DNA of 64,000 bases from Branchiostoma floridae (GCF_000003815.2 NC_049982.1:17122365-17186364), one strand, 5' to 3'. Counted from the stretch's first letter, positions 25,201-35,877 are shown. Translations and numbers: made by a program. Notes: a model not told the origin generated them from the letters alone.

Positions 25201-28200
25201 TATGACGATATCATACGTGACATACAATGTAAATGTAGATGCGACCAAAAATGAGGAAACGGGATACCGACAGTCATGGATCATCGAGTGACGGGAAAGA
25301 TGACATGTGCCTGTAATGTCCACAGTTTGGCCCAGCATCCCAGTCACCCCAACTCTCAATAACTGTACTAGTAGTGGATTCTTTGAATAAGTTAACTTCA
25401 GGCTTCAGGCCAAAATACCAAGACAACATATTGACCTCATTCAGAAATAAGATATCTTTTACAGGTAATTTTTTTTTACATGGAATGTGCTCATTTCTCG
25501 CGTAAGTATTACAACAACCACGCATGACATATTCCCATTTTGCGGCAGCAATTTCTTCCTCTGCAGCAAAAATTTCTCCACCATTTGGGCCTGCGCAAAT
25601 CTAGTAATTAGCTGCGCAGTGACCTCCGCCCTCACGTGACTAGTCTAGCTCCAGTCTAACATGGCCAAAAGGTGCCGACAGGCGTAGTTTCTAGTGTTCC
25701 ATTTTATTGCTCATATTTCGAAGAATTAAAGTTCTCTTCCAAGCCCACTCAGGTCTCCCTGCCATTACTCGGAGTGAGAGTGCAGATAATCTGTTGTGTA
25801 CATGTAATCAGGGTTCAACCTTGTCGTGTTTCGCTATCTGTCAAAAAACAATCCACATGCAGGTTTAGTCTTAACCACAGTCAAATTTCAGCAATTGCAT
25901 TTGTTGCAATTGAACCTGAACAAGATGTCTGGAGGATAGCACGCAAGTCCAATGTGCAGGACCTTCCTGGAGTGGAACTGATGCCTTGGCTGCAAGATGA
26001 TTTACATGGAAAGTAGATTGGTTTTACCTCTAGTTTGACATGGGCTATTGATCGGAATGTCACTGGTAAAGATAAGAAATGAGCTTGGTCCCCTTCAACA
26101 AGTTCAAGGGAGGCAAACTGCATAACTAATGAGAAGGCTCAAGTTTCAACATTGGCATGTGCAGGGCAATGCTGAGCTTCCTTTGCTACACAGTTCTCTC
26201 AGAAGATGAAACAGCAGGCTTTCTTGCCTTCTTACTAAATCAAGAGGCATTCACTATGCATGATCTTTCCTCTCAAACTTCCCATGCTCCTACTTTTGGC
26301 TTCCCATCACTCTCACATGGGGGTGCCGCAGTCTTTAACAGGGATAAAAGCTGAGTTCTTTAGCCAGGGGACTGGTCATCATGCTTACCAATTGAATTTG
26401 TTGGCTCTCGAATTAAAAAAAAAATAAAAATAAAACATGCTTAACAGGAAAAGCATACTGAAAACAAAGCCCAGGAACCAGGTTTATGGCTTGGAGCACT
26501 CAGTTTTAGGAAGTGAATACAGTCATATTCAAGTTTTCCTCCCTGCTTTTTGCTTTTATGCTGTCGATTGCTATATTTCACTTTGAAAATAAAAAATCCA
26601 AGAACCAATAAATCAAATTGGTGTGGCCTTATGTCACCTCGACAAATACAACAGGATAATCTAGTAATTTGAGGCAACTTTGATTCTGGTGATCCATTTG
26701 GAAACAGAGAAACTTACCATTCCATTGTCACTAACTTAAAAGCAGAAACTTTTTAATTTAAGACAAGTGTCTTTCCTAATCAAAGAAAATTTTTTTACAG
26801 AAATTCTGGTTTACATTCAAAATAGATCGTTTAGCTTCAAAATGATAGATCTACACAATCATGCATTTAGGCATTGTGTTTTCAAGATAACATCCACTAA
26901 TCGGCTAAATCTATATGGAATGCATTCAGCTATCTTGTCAATCTGCATTACAACATTATATGTTGTTTTTGTTTATAACATGTCAAGAAGAATGTTGAAC
27001 TGTTTTTTTGCTACAAGGTTTGGAGAAGTTATACTATAGTGCACACACCAGTACTGTACATGCATGTACAATGCCATGTATATATCTTGTAAAAGAACCG
27101 CTGTTCAGCTGAACAGACAATTCATCAACCTATCTTTTACACACAGACATACAAAATGTATCCACAAACCACACTGCCACATGTAAATCAAAATACATGC
27201 TACACTGTATCACTATAGAGGACAGTAATGAACTTACAAATTTTCTAGGTTTGGCAGTTCAGAAAGAATACATCTGTACAAAGAGACACAGAAAGAAATA
27301 GACATAAAAGAATGATGCAAATCAAACAGAAAGTATGATTCCAATACACTTTGTATAATCATCAATATGAATGAATGATTGCAAAGAATGATTATCAGTA
27401 TGAATGAATGATCGTGAAGAATGATTCCAATGCATTACTAGTATCAATATTGTACGTGTCCAGTTGATATAGCTTCAGAGTACTGGGCTTGAAATACCAC
27501 CTGCATATGCAGGTTATTAGTGCAAGTAAAATTGGAGCCGTGGAGGTATTTCTGGTGTCTACATGTACCTGCACCTACTAGTAACCTGCACTGGTCCATG
27601 TACTGGGTTTATATATCATGTTTCATGGCTTTTGTCGGCTGACTGTTACCACCTATGAAGCATAAAAGAAATAATGGCAATGGTTTCTGAACATATTTTA
27701 GTATGATCAATACTTCCTAAATTCTGAGTGGTACAGGTCAAAGTGCGGGTAAGTTCCAATGTTACATGCATATGTGCAGGTATGCAGAAAAAAGTATTTC
27801 AAGCCCTGGAGTACTACAGTGGATTTTCATGAAGATGCACTTCATGCACATCTATCCTTTATACTTGTTAACATGATTTATGATTTATGAATAAGGCATC
27901 TTAAATGTGGCCTTGCACAAATACATACCTCTGGTAAATGAGGTTTGGACAGTTTGCATTTGCTTAGCATAGCTGTATATAATTTTCAAGATATACATAT
28001 GGAACAGGTGCAAAATAGAACAATCATCATCAGTCAACTGAAAACAATTGACAATACTCTCATAAATTCTGCAAATTTACATGGTGTCTGAATGTCACAG
28101 TATTTATCAGTACCTAAAAATACATGACATTGTGACATTCTAGACATTAAGGCATAATACATTGTAAAGCTTCTCACTAGTTACGTAAATAACATCCCTG

Positions 28201-29101
28201 CATAATTTAAACCTTGTAATATACATGAAAATTGCTACCTGAAACTGATGAATTGCATATTAATCTTATCTCCTAAATTTGATTTCAATCATTTAATACA
28301 TTGGAACCACTATGTATTCATACTAATTATCATATAGCTTAACGACATTGACCAATCAGAAGGCCCCATTTCATGTTGGTTATGACACCGTAAAACATAC
28401 AATTGTCGAATGCCACAGTTTAAATCTCAGAGACAAGTTTAGACACAAGAGTGAAGGGTAGCTGTGGGACACGCACAGGAGAAACATCCAACAGCTGACA
28501 AGCAGGAATGTGAACAGACCGGAGGAAATCGGGCAAAGTGACACAAGACAGAAGCCGGTCAGTTTGTATAGCTATAGGCTATATGATGATATTGTTGATA
28601 ACCTGCCTATTCCTCTGAGTACTAGTATAATTGGTATCATAACACCTGGTCATTTGCTATAACCATGTCATAAACCCACCTTGTTTGCTTTGCTAAGTGG
28701 ATTTATTTGGTGGTGACACAATACACCTTGGGTGGGTCATCAACAATCAATTAAACAGATCATTCTTTTTCATTTTGAGAAAATTTCTACATCGCAGGAG
28801 GATTAAGTTTCAGTAAGAAAAAAGAATTATCCAGTTAGAAGTCCAAGCTCCATGAATCTCAATTATAGAATTATTTTCCAGGTAGCATTTACATGTATGA
28901 ATTCTGAGATACAATACAATGATTAAAAATGATTAAAAAAAAACACTGAACACTAAATGATTAAGTCACTTACCTGACAAGGTAACAGCAAAATATGAGG
29001 CTCAACACGAAGATGAAGAGACCTACGCTGATCATAGGCAGAGACACACGGAAGTGTAGGAGCATGTCTGATGACATCATGTATGTTGGTGTCAGGTACA
29101 T
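4159..29101 (-). CDS. RNF24/RNF122-like membrane RING-H2 E3 ubiquitin ligase (whole gene, longest-span isoform)
   Basis: Predicted membrane-anchored E3 ligase that recruits a ubiquitin-loaded E2 through a RING-H2 domain. Joined exons on the minus strand: 29101-28974, 9448-9409, 7010-6975, 5335-5256, 4282-4159, giving 135 aa; vertebrate RNF24 and RNF122 are about 150 aa. Residues 21-42 are hydrophobic and end in FCCYLV, as in the RNF24/122 transmembrane segment. A basic juxtamembrane stretch ([13 protein letters not shown]) follows, then the [19 protein letters not shown] and CPMC supply the C3H2C3 ligands, with the conserved W-L-E in KWLEIR. All junctions are GT/AG and phases match. The gene spans about 27 kb including the non-coding first exon at 31.2 kb. 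Other exons at 15.1 and 10.9 kb can replace the first coding exon. RNF24 versus RNF122 orthology cannot be settled; it may be the single pre-duplication relative. Confidence is high for family and shared exons. Confidence 0.88.
4492..4708. mobile_element. Fold-back MITE, copy 1
   Basis: An imperfect palindrome of about 215 bp. It opens with CTAGTTCACCTTTATCCG and closes with the inverse, CGGATAAAGGTGAACTAG. A second inner inverted pair, GGATATCAAGTCGACGG and its complement, lies around 4555-4640. A related copy lies at 46058-46285. Ends read TAAYGCTAG on both sides, so any target duplication is ambiguous. No coding capacity. It sits just upstream (in gene orientation) of the last RING exon, in the intron. 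Confidence 0.75.
5114..5226. mobile_element. 95-bp MITE with 9-bp target duplication
   Basis: A palindromic element at 5123-5217 has inverted ends TAGCCTGGTTACCAAACCCC and TAGCCTGGATACCATACCCC. The direct repeat GAGACAGCC flanks both sides (5114-5122 and 5218-5226). Nine-base duplications are typical of Mutator-like elements, but no transposase is present. It is inserted 30 bp inside the intron between the two RING-encoding exons. Confidence 0.75.
5256..5335 (-). CDS. RING gene exon encoding first half of RING-H2
   Basis: Acceptor CTCTGCAG precedes ACC TGT at 5335 and donor GTGAGT follows 5256. It encodes [20 protein letters not shown] followed by GHAFHR: the first Cys pair, the third Cys and both His ligands. 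It ends in phase 2 (AA of a Lys codon), matching the A at 4282. Confidence 0.92.
5336..6974. other. RING gene intron; nothing further recognised
   Basis: AT-rich intronic sequence between the 36-bp exon and the RING exon. No exon, RNA gene or clear repeat was found on either strand. Confidence 0.5.
6975..7010 (-). CDS. RING gene 36-bp micro-exon
   Basis: Twelve codons ([12 protein letters not shown]) lie between acceptor TTTCAG and donor GTAAGT, phase 0 to 0. It bridges the juxtamembrane region and the RING, at the position of a similarly short lysine-rich linker in RNF24 and RNF122. Because it is in phase, skipping would keep the frame. Confidence 0.82.
7011..9408. other. RING gene intron
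   Basis: No established exon. A minus-strand frame at about 8096-8179 encodes an amphipathic-looking stretch ([20 protein letters not shown]) and ends at a CAG/GTAACA donor in phase 0. This could splice to the 36-bp exon, but no acceptor or ATG is evident, so it is not called as an exon. Around 8170-8340 several CCGTCAGAC/GTCGATTGACGG motifs resemble repeat debris. Confidence 0.4.
9409..9448 (-). CDS. RING gene 40-bp juxtamembrane exon (common acceptor for alternative 5' exons)
   Basis: Acceptor TGTGTTACAG precedes 9448 and donor GTGAGT follows 9409. The single first base completes an AG/A Arg codon; 13 codons follow ([13 protein letters not shown]), ending in phase 0. It matches the arginine-rich region with the conserved GYK motif directly after the membrane segment of RNF122. 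All three candidate transmembrane exons end in phase 2 with AG and fit this acceptor. Confidence 0.87.
9449..10833. other. RING gene intron with small double palindrome
   Basis: No exon recognised. At 10639-10683 a GTACTTCACATATTGTGAAG palindrome occurs twice in tandem, a compact hairpin of unknown meaning. Confidence 0.45.
10834..10967 (-). CDS. RING gene alternative 5' coding exon (transmembrane variant at 10.9 kb)
   Basis: ATG at 10967-10965, with A at -3, opens 44 codons plus AG, ending at donor AAG/GTGGGC. It starts [17 protein letters not shown] and continues into a hydrophobic, cysteine-rich membrane segment ([14 protein letters not shown]) and basic KREA. It ends in phase 2, exactly as the 29.1-kb and 15.1-kb exons do, so joining to 9448 keeps the frame and gives a 137-residue protein. 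It lies only 1.4 kb upstream of the common exon, implying its own promoter, although no TATA box was recognised. An upstream in-frame extension was not excluded. Call based on sequence logic, not transcripts. Confidence 0.68.
10968..15081. other. RING gene intron
   Basis: No firm exon. On the minus strand at about 13099-13149 a short frame starting MCDMARYV ends at a CAG/GTAGGA donor in phase 2, compatible with the common acceptor, but has no membrane segment and no other support. The rest is AT-rich DNA without recognisable features. Confidence 0.4.
15082..15194 (-). CDS. RING gene alternative 5' coding exon (transmembrane variant at 15.1 kb)
   Basis: ATG at 15194-15192 in a good start context (GCCATGG) opens 37 codons plus AG, ending at donor CAG/GTAGGT. 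A short acidic start (MEEAVDGD) precedes a hydrophobic segment ([20 protein letters not shown]) and then CYLCHS. The phase-2 AG end joins in frame to 9448, giving a 130-residue RING-H2 protein. The acidic outside, hydrophobic core and Cys-rich inner boundary mirror the other two variants although the residues differ. Inferred from phase and hydropathy, without transcript evidence. Confidence 0.68.
16010..16045. repeat. Simple repeat (GTTA)n then (GTTT)n
   Basis: Four-base microsatellite, TTAG units changing to GTTT units, next to the GACG-rich element. Confidence 0.85.
16179..18322. mobile_element. 2.1-kb GACG/CGTC-rich element with terminal inverted repeats
   Basis: Both ends carry the same inverted sequence, CATCCTCTGTGAAAATTCAA followed by GCGTCC, within AT-rich surroundings. 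About 400 bp at the left and 300 bp at the right are strongly GC-rich and made of degenerate GGACGC/GCGTCC words that can fold within and between arms; the centre (about 17.1-17.9 kb) is AT-rich. No transposase-like frame was found. A clear target duplication is not visible. It resembles a non-autonomous cut-and-paste element with arrays of subterminal repeats, but no superfamily is assigned. Confidence 0.7.
18323..19238. other. RING gene intron; nothing recognised
   Basis: AT-rich DNA between two transposable elements, without exon or repeat signal. Confidence 0.5.
19867..20806. mobile_element. 934-bp CACTA-like element nested in the left palindrome arm
   Basis: The element occupies 19870-20803, starts CACGGTGGTC and ends with the inverse of CACGGCGGTC. 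The trinucleotide ATT flanks both sides (19867-19869 and 20804-20806). The opposite arm has the uninterrupted site with a single ATT (complement at 23072-23074). A three-base duplication and ends starting CAC fit CACTA/EnSpm-type elements. No transposase is encoded, so it is non-autonomous. Confidence 0.8.
21350..21992. repeat. 51-bp minisatellite, left half
   Basis: Tandem units of 51 bp contain ACACCGTACAGGTRARTAAG, GTGTGTTTCCTTT and ACAGACCAGGTAAG, about twelve copies with drift, worse toward the gap. Because 51 is divisible by three, open frames run through the array; they are not genes. Confidence 0.9.
21993..22092. other. Assembly gap (100 N)
   Basis: Exactly 100 N at the apex of the palindrome, inside the minisatellite. 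The round length suggests a placeholder, so the true size is unknown. Confidence 0.97.
22093..22542. repeat. 51-bp minisatellite, right half (inverted)
   Basis: The same 51-bp units as the left half in opposite orientation, about nine copies, ending at the same boundary (CCTGTATTGTTGTCATTTAT). Confidence 0.9.
24327..24916. mobile_element. 574-bp hAT-like non-autonomous element
   Basis: The element spans 24335-24908. It begins TAGGGGTGGG and ends CCCACCCCTA, a perfect 10-bp inverted end of hAT type, and is bounded by the 8-bp duplication ATCAGAAC (24327-24334 and 24909-24916). Inside, AGGTCCAGG-like words recur near both ends. No transposase frame. Confidence 0.85.
24917..28973. other. RING gene intron; no exon recognised
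   Basis: AT-rich DNA upstream (in gene orientation) of 15.1 kb and downstream of the 29.1-kb exon. Short tandem words around 27360-27430 (ATGAATGATTG) are the only structure noted. Isolated donor-like sites occur but none follows a convincing coding frame. Confidence 0.4.
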
Positions 29102-29117
29102 GTAGAAACTGGGAAGA
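28974..29117 (-). CDS. RING gene transmembrane exon (29.1-kb variant), RNF24-like
   Basis: Acceptor TGTTGTAG follows a pyrimidine tract before 29117; donor GTAAGT follows 28974. The first ATG in the exon (29101-29099) opens 42 codons plus AG. Several in-frame ATGs follow, and MSSD at residue 9 resembles the MSSD start of vertebrate RNF24. The membrane segment ([19 protein letters not shown]) is the closest of the three variants to RNF24/122. Phase 2 at the donor fits the exon at 9448. Confidence 0.85.
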
Positions 29118-31171
29118 CTACAACACGTACAAAACAGATTAGAAAAAGGAGAAATTTCTGATTCCACCAATCACTGTGGATGGTGGATGTTGATTATAAC
29201 TTGAATGACATGGCACACATTTAGTACAATACAACAGTGAGTTTTCTTGATACTTAGCTATCACAAATTCCATAAACTTCCTCTGGAGGAAATGGACATC
29301 AGATTCTTCACTAAGTGAAGAGATACTTCCTTTCTACCGTCTACTACTAACGTTAGCACTGACAGGAAAATGACAATCCTTATAATACAAGAGTTTGTAT
29401 ATTATTGAGATACACAACAATCTCAACCTTTGTCTTGATACCTAAGTTGGTATTGCCTGAGGTACTGACTGAGGTACCACACACGAGTACTGGCTAAGGT
29501 ACCATTAAAAAATTACATTTTCCCAGTTAAACTCCTTTGTTCTTTCTTCAAATCTTTTTGCTTCTAAATATGTAAAGCAAGCTGGCCTTGAATGGGGTGC
29601 AAACTTTCTTCAAGTTTCTGTCCTGGGGAAATCAGCAATGGATCTCAAAATGCCCAGGAACCCTAGGAACTACCGGTACATGCAGGCATGTTGAGTAGGA
29701 ACTGGACTGATCCATTGATGAAATTAAAAGTTTTAAACAAGATGATCCTATATACTTAAATTCATAACTATAAGTATAAAGTGACATATTCCATGCGTAC
29801 ATCTACCTACATGTAGTACACTATTAAAGTACCAGTATGATTGAATACTTGGCAACATCAACTTTAAAATAGACATTGCATCAAGGCAAATTGTCTGACT
29901 TATAGATCATCTTGCTGGCTGCCAAAAAAACGATTTTGTAGAGGGTATCTTGAACATACAGTTATCAGCAGTACCATCTTAGGTTGGTGCATGAGAAGAA
30001 TACAGAAACAATTAACAATTATTCAGGGAATAAAGTGTTTCTAAACCACAATAGAATAAAAATTCTACTCGGCAATACGCACGTAACACAACAGCACAAA
30101 TTTATTTTCAAACAAGAATTCATCATATTCAAAACATCTTCAAGTTCAAGACATAAACGTGTCTGATCTGCAGCTTGCCTCAGGGGTTTAAACTTTCATT
30201 TTGGCTCGCTCTCAGGACTGAAAATATCTATCTGATATATGTGACAAACATGTATTTTGACACATTATGCTAATAGTCTAAAGGGTTTTTTTTGGAATTC
30301 AATTTGTACTATTTTTTGTAGACAGTCAATCATGACAAACCTGTATAGTCCTGTAACATTACTCTGATTATCTCTCTGACTAAGATGTAGTGATGACAAG
30401 CTGAATGAGGAAAATAGCTTTATTTTCTTAGTATCTTACGTAATTATTCTGTTTTTAATTATTAAGTTTTGACCCTGACCTCAGGTAACATCAGTTCCAG
30501 CGGCACTGATTGAGGATTAAGGGCACCACCCAGGACAACAAAAGCTGTCAATCACAATTAGAACTCTTCATATAAGAATTTAAGACATGCATTTTAAAAT
30601 AGTAACTATGTTCTGGACTCCTGGGCCCTTCTCCCTCTTATCAATAGAACCTGCTTTTATTTTTAATTTATACTTTGCAACAATTTATAACTCTCATACT
30701 TTATGTTACGGCACGAGAGTATTAAGCTTAACTAACATGTGTGGCACGTACATGATCTAGCGTCACTGTGTGACGTTACCTGACGTATAGCACTCTCACA
30801 TGTAATTATTGATGATTTCAAACGTTGTCTACAGTCGTCAAATCTAGGCCAATTATAGTCACTGTGATGCTGAAACATTTCTTAATACACCATCATAACA
30901 CATCCTTGACCACGGCATGGGGGTCCTGAAACTAGGTAGTGTTAATTCCTCAACTGCAGAAAATAAATGTATGTTCCAATATACCGACATTAAAACGGTG
31001 GTATTTCATTTACCATCACATGTCCCTATAGATTGTGCGTTATTCAAGAGGTCATTGTGAAATCTTTGTTTACATTCGTGGAATACATAACACTGGTGCC
31101 TGGTACTACCATAACCTGTAAACACCCCGAATCTCCCGAGGAATTCAACAGGGAAAACAAAGTCATCTCAC

Positions 31172-31340
31172 CTGTAAATTACGCCTATTCTCCTCAGAAT
31201 AACAGCTCGTTTATCTTGGCGTCCTAAACTGACGTATATGAGGGGTTTGGGGCGCGTCTAGGGGCCAGAATCGGGGCAAAAGCGCCAAACGATCAACCTC
31301 AGCAGTTCAGGCGGCCATGTTGGGAATGTGCAGGAGAAAC
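31172..31340 (-). promoter_or_regulatory. Candidate non-coding first exon and promoter of RING gene
   Basis: On the minus strand a good donor (TTTACAG/GTGAGA) ends a putative exon at 31172. Upstream at 31314-31322 is GCCATGTTG (minus CAACATGGC), an exact match to the core YY1 site often found just downstream of animal transcription starts. The region is richer in CpG than its surroundings. It precedes the acceptor at 29117. No TATA box was identified; the start point is inferred. Confidence 0.45.
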
Positions 31341-33911
31341 AACAAATCCCGGCATGCTGTGCGAGGACAAAGTCCTGTTTGACAGGTAAAGGTAAAGCCA
31401 ACAGGTGTGTAAACAGGTGGACTTAGGATCGAGCTTCAGATCATGATCGCTTATGTCCAACCTCTCACGTTACTCTCTTACGTTACATATCATGATCAAA
31501 GGGAAAGTTAAGTTCATGCCGTGTGGTTTCGTATATGACCATTTCTATGAGATGGAAAAGTCGACCTACATATTTAACCGTTGATACCTGCATATATTAC
31601 CTGCATGCATCAGGTCCGCGTGCCTTTCCCCGTGTAGCAAGCTATTACTTCACGGATAAACGTAGCCGTCCCACTTAAATCCAACGTGAAGCGTTCTCGG
31701 TAATCATCAATTCACCAATTCGCCCTCTTCAATTGAACATCCCCATGCCCTCCCCATGCAGACCTATTTACAAACACTCGGACTGCACACTGGTAATAAA
31801 ATGAAACATTTAACGTTAACGTTAGATGATGTGATTTTTTTTTACTCAATAAACATCATGTTCAGGCCACCAGATGACACATACTTATCTAGGTCCCTGC
31901 GGGAAGAAGTGACCAGTCACATGCTAGTAAAAAAAAGTCGTGACTTTAAGTATTTCTCACAGTTGGTGTAACGTTATGCATATGCCATACGGTAACAGAG
32001 AAGTTTGTTGATTAATGAAGTGACTGGCAGATTTTGGTCCACTGGACAAGGTCGCAAAAACGTGTTATCGAACTTTTTTCCTCTAAGTATAGCAAATAAC
32101 CAGGCTTCCGGCCAAGAACCCAATGACCCCCTGGTATTCTCAACCTTGATGTAATATTAGATGATTGTTGCCAGTCTGTCTGATGTACATGACCATATGT
32201 TACCTGCAATCACGAAGGTACCGTTCCCCGGAATAACCCTAACCATCACAAGGCTGCATCACGATGTATACTACATACGTAGCCTATTCTTGTTACCATA
32301 TTGGCTTTTAGGTCGAGCAGGTACCTTAATTGTACAAAGTCCGATAACTACACACTCAATACACTTCAAGCTCCAGCATCTCAAGCGGCCCGCTTCGATC
32401 TAAATCTGCTTAATGAAGCTAGATGCGATCAGCAAACGCTATCAAGGAGAAATAAAAGCACAAAGTCTTGCCTGGAGCACATCTTTGAAATGGAATATAT
32501 TTCGTGCGACTTGGCCACGGCAAAATTAACTTAACTTTCTGATTGGTCCTCAAGCTCGTTGGGAAACCGAACATTTCAGATAGAGAACGGATCTTCTTTT
32601 TCTTGTTTTTTGAAATAGTACTTTTACATCGTGCATCGTGCAACGTGCATCGTATTCCAACTATAACCGTTAGATTTAAGGGTAACACAAATCCAATTGT
32701 GGTCGCTGAACAGTCGCTCGGCGATCGTTGTCAGGAGAAAGTGGGCGTTATCAGCCCACTCATCATAACCTCTGCACACCAAGTGACGCAGATTGCATGG
32801 CCATGTGTATATCATCACAGTAACTGTGTCGACATTTCATAAAGCACTTCTAGGTGTAATTGTGAGGGCTGCATGCTCACTAACAACTCCCTTCGTGTCT
32901 GCATTGTATAGTTTTACTTAAAGGGAGGCGATTTGCGTTATATCTTGACGACGCAAACCGCTTTCATTTTAGCGATTTGATTCATGTTATCTCTTTACTT
33001 TGATTTTACCCGTAATTTCGTGGCTTCTGCTTCGATCGTTACGTTATATGATTTATGTGGATAACATGGTGAATAAATTGAAATAGCGTTTCCAAATTGC
33101 TAACTTTGAACTTTTCCAAGCGGATAAATTCTTAATACACAACCAAAAATGCAACAAAAAAAGCTGAGTATTATAATCAAACTTGCCTATATAATCTTAT
33201 ATAATCATTAAGTGCAAATCTGAGCAGGAATGATGCTGGCGAAGTTCTGAAGGTAAAATACGCAAAAATAGATCTATTTGATCGATAGCCGACAAATACT
33301 ATAGTTTCTGCCTTTGATGAAATGCGCAGCGAGGAGAATAGTAACGTTTTGTACACTGGTTTCTGGTTTCTGTCGCAACAAATAGCACGAAAAAGTTAGG
33401 CTTAAGATCGCCGTCTACCAGATCACTCGTGCACTGCAATTTCTGGGTGCCGTGGCTGACAAGAACAATGGACAAAACACCTAAACTCAACACATATATA
33501 TTTTTCTGCTCAACACATGTATTTTTTTCCGACAGGTATCTGGGTATTCCTCAAGCTAACAAATCGAAATCTGCAATACAACATTTATCTGAGCATTCGT
33601 TTCGTTACCATAATTACCAATTCATACTTCGAAGACTTAAGGAAAAATGTAAACTCAATGCTAATCACTCCCGTGAAAACATTGCGTTGTGATGCCTTTG
33701 ATTTAGACACATTGAACTTATCTAAATCATAGCCCCCTGTGACTATGTTCGATATATGATTATATGAAGTCCGTTGCTAATATAGATGTAGGACATAAGG
33801 GGACATTGATACTTACATCAGGCAGGACCTGTGATTATTATAACAACTTTGATTAAACATTGGCAAACTGTTTACATTTCCCAACAAAATTAAGACGATG
33901 ATGTCCTTCCT
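31341..33911. other. Intergenic; nothing recognised
   Basis: Sequence between the RING gene promoter and the tail of the duplicated fibrinogen-like exons. No coding exon, RNA gene or transposon was identified. Confidence 0.45.
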
Positions 33912-34144
33912 CTAACGGATGAGGATGGAGTAGCGCCAGTTGCTCCCAGCATCCCGGATGTCGGCGGTATTTCCGGTCAGACAGCAGGAGCTGGTGTACC
34001 AGTTCCCCCAGTGGCCGTGAGGAGACGTGTTCAGGTCGTAACCCCACGTGATCTGCTGACCTGTCCAGCCCAGCCCCACGTGAGGGTAGGATGGGTCATT
34101 CCCAGTCTAAGGGAACAAGAAAAATGCACATTTTCGACCCCTTA

Positions 34145-34527
34145 AGATATTCAGACCTGATTATTTATCACATTTATTTAGCACTGAAAAGTATATAAAA
34201 TAAATGTCGTGATAACTGAAAAAGATGTGATAAAGGATTTAGGTTTTTATATCACATTAATTCACCAAATAAGTGTTACTACAATCTTCTTCTGGAGAAT
34301 AAATGTGATAGCAACCCCTTTATCACATTTATTCTCCATAGAGAGAACCAGGATTCTTCTTCTAGAGAATAAATGTGATAGAAACCCCTTTATCACATTT
34401 ATTCTCCATAGAGAGATCCTGATTTCTTCCTCTGGAGAATAAATGTGGTTAATAATAATTCTGGTTCTCTCTATGGAGAATAAATGTGATAAAGGGGTTG
34501 CTATCACATTTATTCTCCAGATATTCA
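34145..34527. mobile_element. Cluster of nested hairpins (GGAGAATAAATGTGAT family)
   Basis: Several copies of GGAGAATAAATGTGATA and its complement face each other around CCCCTTT, giving repeated hairpins of about 45 bp. The cluster lies between two copies of AGATATTCAG (34145-34154 and 34518-34527), which may be a target duplication. It occupies the last intron of the partial copy and explains why that intron is about twice as long as its partner. Confidence 0.65.
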
Positions 34528-35189
34528 GTGCCTGCAGGAAGGCAAGGCATGCGTCTAAAATGTACAAAGACCCGAAAGAAGCCTTCTGTATCATGTATGG
34601 AAATATGATCTGTTGCCATACATGTATATCACATTTCAATTATGTTTCACCCCGCGTTTAGATGTGATTCAACGTGCACGTGAGAGGCTTTTGTACTCGA
34701 ATATAGCATATTTGGTCATAAACATGAATCTTCTTAACATGTAGCTTTCAACAAACATTGAATTAAGAAAAGTAACTATTTTATGCTTTGTAAATAGGGA
34801 CTTCAGTATAATCTGCGATCTGACCTGCAGAGCGCAAAAAAGTTATAAAAATTTTTTGCTGAACAGCTCAGAGGAGCGGGCTTAGCCCGACTTTCCGCCA
34901 TGAATACTCATGCCTAAATACAGACGATAAAGGTACACCATTCTTTGTCACAAGTACGGAACGAACTCTTCCAGACACGATGATAATACATGTATCACCT
35001 TGATCTCTTTCTTCTCCCTTGTGACGCTGCTGGTCATGGTGGCCACCACCGTGTTGTCCCCACAGAAGCCGTCGATGTAACAATGTCCCTTCAGGCCCAG
35101 GTCGTCACGGTAGTAGCCGTAGTGCGACACCACGTCATCAGAAGACTTGGCCCAGCCGTACACAACCTGCAGGGGGCAATATCGATGTT

Positions 35190-35222
35190 GTTTGTTTGTT
35201 TGTTTATTTGTTTGTTTGTTCA
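35190..35222. repeat. (GTTT)n microsatellite, copy in duplicated intron
   Basis: TTTG units lie just upstream, in gene sense, of the 168-bp exon. The full-length gene has a matching tract, showing that intron sequence was duplicated too. Confidence 0.85.
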
Positions 35223-35877
35223 TACACCAATCTGTTTGTTCACTTTTCGCTTTTTGTAGACCGGTAATACGATATTGTTAAGTGATAATTTCCGCCAGTT
35301 CATCTCCTGGCCAATCGCAAGATAAAAGAAAGTGGCAAAACGTCTGAGCAAACAAAAAGAATAAGTCATCACTGCAGTTTACAGAAGAGACCGGTAAATG
35401 AGCCCTGTTCCCACCTCATGGTACGCGCCAAGGTCCAGACCCTGTGTGGAGATAGCTGTGCTGGTGGTGTTGGAGAGAACTGCTTGGACAGGTCCGTTGC
35501 TATGAAGAAAACAAAACATGAATTTCTAACGTTACACATATTGTTCATACTTAATAGAGTTTATACGAAATTCTCAAATCTTCTACGCGCAAGCAACGTT
35601 TTTGAGAAACATACAGTGACACTGTTACCCAGAATTGAGTTTTGATAAGGGTTTCTTTAAATTAATAGCCCCCCCCCCATGTGCCATTCCTTCCAAACTC
35701 CAGTAAATCTACTTACATCGCGAATGCATTTGTACGTTTTCTAAATATCATTTGCCCATCAATTTACCTCTGTATAATGTTGTACATTTCTGTAGCCGAT
35801 GCTTTGGTTGCAGGCTTAGCCATCATATTGAAGACACGTAACCAGCCTCCGCCATTGAACTCCATTTCACACCAAAC

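Larger units (their letters stand above)
33912..35877 (-). pseudogene. Partial tandem copy of the last four exons of the fibrinogen-like gene
   Basis: Four exons, 35877-35768, 35499-35415, 35166-34999 and 34106-33912, have exactly the sizes (110, 85, 168, 195) and phases of the last four exons of the upstream gene. All frames, splice sites and the stop codon are intact. No copies of exons 1-3 or a signal peptide lie in front. The first two exons differ clearly from their partners (for example GGGWLRVF replaces DGGWLRVF), but the 168-bp exon is identical by eye and the last exon differs at two bases. It may be a truncated duplicate, or a set of alternative 3' exons used after exon 3 of the upstream gene, because exon 3 and this copy's first exon are both phase 0. 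The data do not decide; it is listed as pseudogene because no start exon is present. Confidence 0.6.
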
